From contig NC_084493.1 of the NCBI RefSeq assembly GCF_030035675.1, forward strand, positions 24,992,203 through 25,056,202: a stretch of 64,000 nt of DNA, written 5' to 3'. This DNA comes from Rhineura floridana (taxonomy: Eukaryota; Chordata; Lepidosauria; Squamata; Rhineuridae). The notes under the pieces are model-generated. The model saw only the letters and a program-made list of their open reading frames with translations, did no database searches and was not told the origin of the DNA. Made by a program: the position numbers and the translations under genes. Shown here piece after piece: positions 63,450 to 64,000 of this stretch (position 1 is its first letter; the number at the start of each line of letters is the position of its first letter).

Positions 63450-64000
63450 AGTATTAGCTGTAAAAAATCTCTTGGAAGGCAGGCAAGAGGGGCAGAGATC
63501 TCCTTCCATAGGCAACCTTACAGAGAGACACTGGGGCAGTCATGACTGGCTGTATGCCTGTCTCCAGGACTGGCACCTTCAGTACCTGGCGCCTTTCAAA
63601 AGATGCTCAAAAAGGAGTTAAGGTACACATTTAATACACTGAATAAAAAATAGAACATGAATTAATATAAATATTTTATAAAGCCAGTATGGACTAACTA
63701 GTAAAATTCTGCATATAACTTCAAATCAATGGCCATACTTAATAAAATACAAAATGTGGCCAAAAGCATTTTGACAGATGTCTTCCTCAGCAGCCTTGTA
63801 ACGAATAAGAATACACTACAAAGGGCAAAAACATATTCAAACATTAAATTCTCATGGTAAGTACCTCTGTGTTTCATAAATCAGCTGTTTAAGAAGGATA
63901 CTATAATGCCTTTTATATGGGGGCTGATAAACTCTACTGTTGTTTTTGACCTGTAGGCTTGGTAGTGAATATGCCTATATTAATCTAACTGACAAGGCAT
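63450..64000. other. Intron, weakly repeat-like
   Basis: No exon seen. The 'gacagatgtcttcctcagca' block near 63775 is of a kind found in DNA-transposon repeats, but I cannot assign it. Confidence 0.3.

Overview
This window looks like intronic and intergenic DNA from a squamate reptile (lizard or snake). No species can be named from it. The evidence is its mobile elements: tRNA-derived Sauria-type SINEs, a 5S rRNA-derived SINE, RTE/Bov-B-like 3' tails, L2 and CR1 LINEs, a Vingi-like LINE family, an L1 ORF1-only element, many short non-autonomous DNA transposons (MITEs) and a young Gmr1-like LTR retrotransposon. Nothing bacterial is present: no operons, ribosome-binding sites or CRISPR arrays.

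Layout. From 1 to about 24 kb I see almost only repeats: an L2 LINE (965-2910), a 970-bp inverted repeat (2916-3887), an antisense CR1 holding an LTR-like insert (5165-6185), a GC-rich palindromic hAT MITE (6860-7376), a long Vingi-like LINE (7560-16612) split by an L2 that is itself split, an L2 with its endonuclease kept but the middle of its RT deleted (16685-19030), and an L1 ORF1-only element on the minus strand (22843-24634).

From about 24.9 kb to beyond 63.2 kb one host gene runs on the plus strand. I found it by splice sites and reading phase. Thirteen exons (24937-25114, 26752-26903, 29489-29771, 31599-31696, 34475-34577, 36198-36323, 39026-39151, 42627-42710, 43056-43244, 52595-52833, 55362-55587, 61617-61760, 63088-63213) join with matching phases into one open frame of about 679 residues, open at the window's right edge. 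The product has a basic, Ser/Arg-rich N-terminus of about 130 residues followed by a long coiled coil. I do not recognise the gene; a centrosomal, ciliary-rootlet or sperm-type coiled-coil protein is plausible.

The introns are full of mobile elements, and several sit within a few bases of splice sites. A 6.1-kb antisense Vingi-like LINE begins 9 bases past one splice donor, and its target-site duplication copied that donor. A Tigger-like MITE begins at intron base 4 of the last exon's donor. CR1 sequence begins within about 6 bases of another donor. The Gmr1-like element (55741-61083, minus strand) lies in a later intron. It has near-identical 682-bp LTRs, a SCAN-like domain in its gag and integrase-type sequence upstream of the reverse transcriptase. 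I treat it and the solo LTRs as fossils.

Limits: all family names rest on reading motifs by eye, not on database searches. Element borders are approximate unless a target-site duplication is given.
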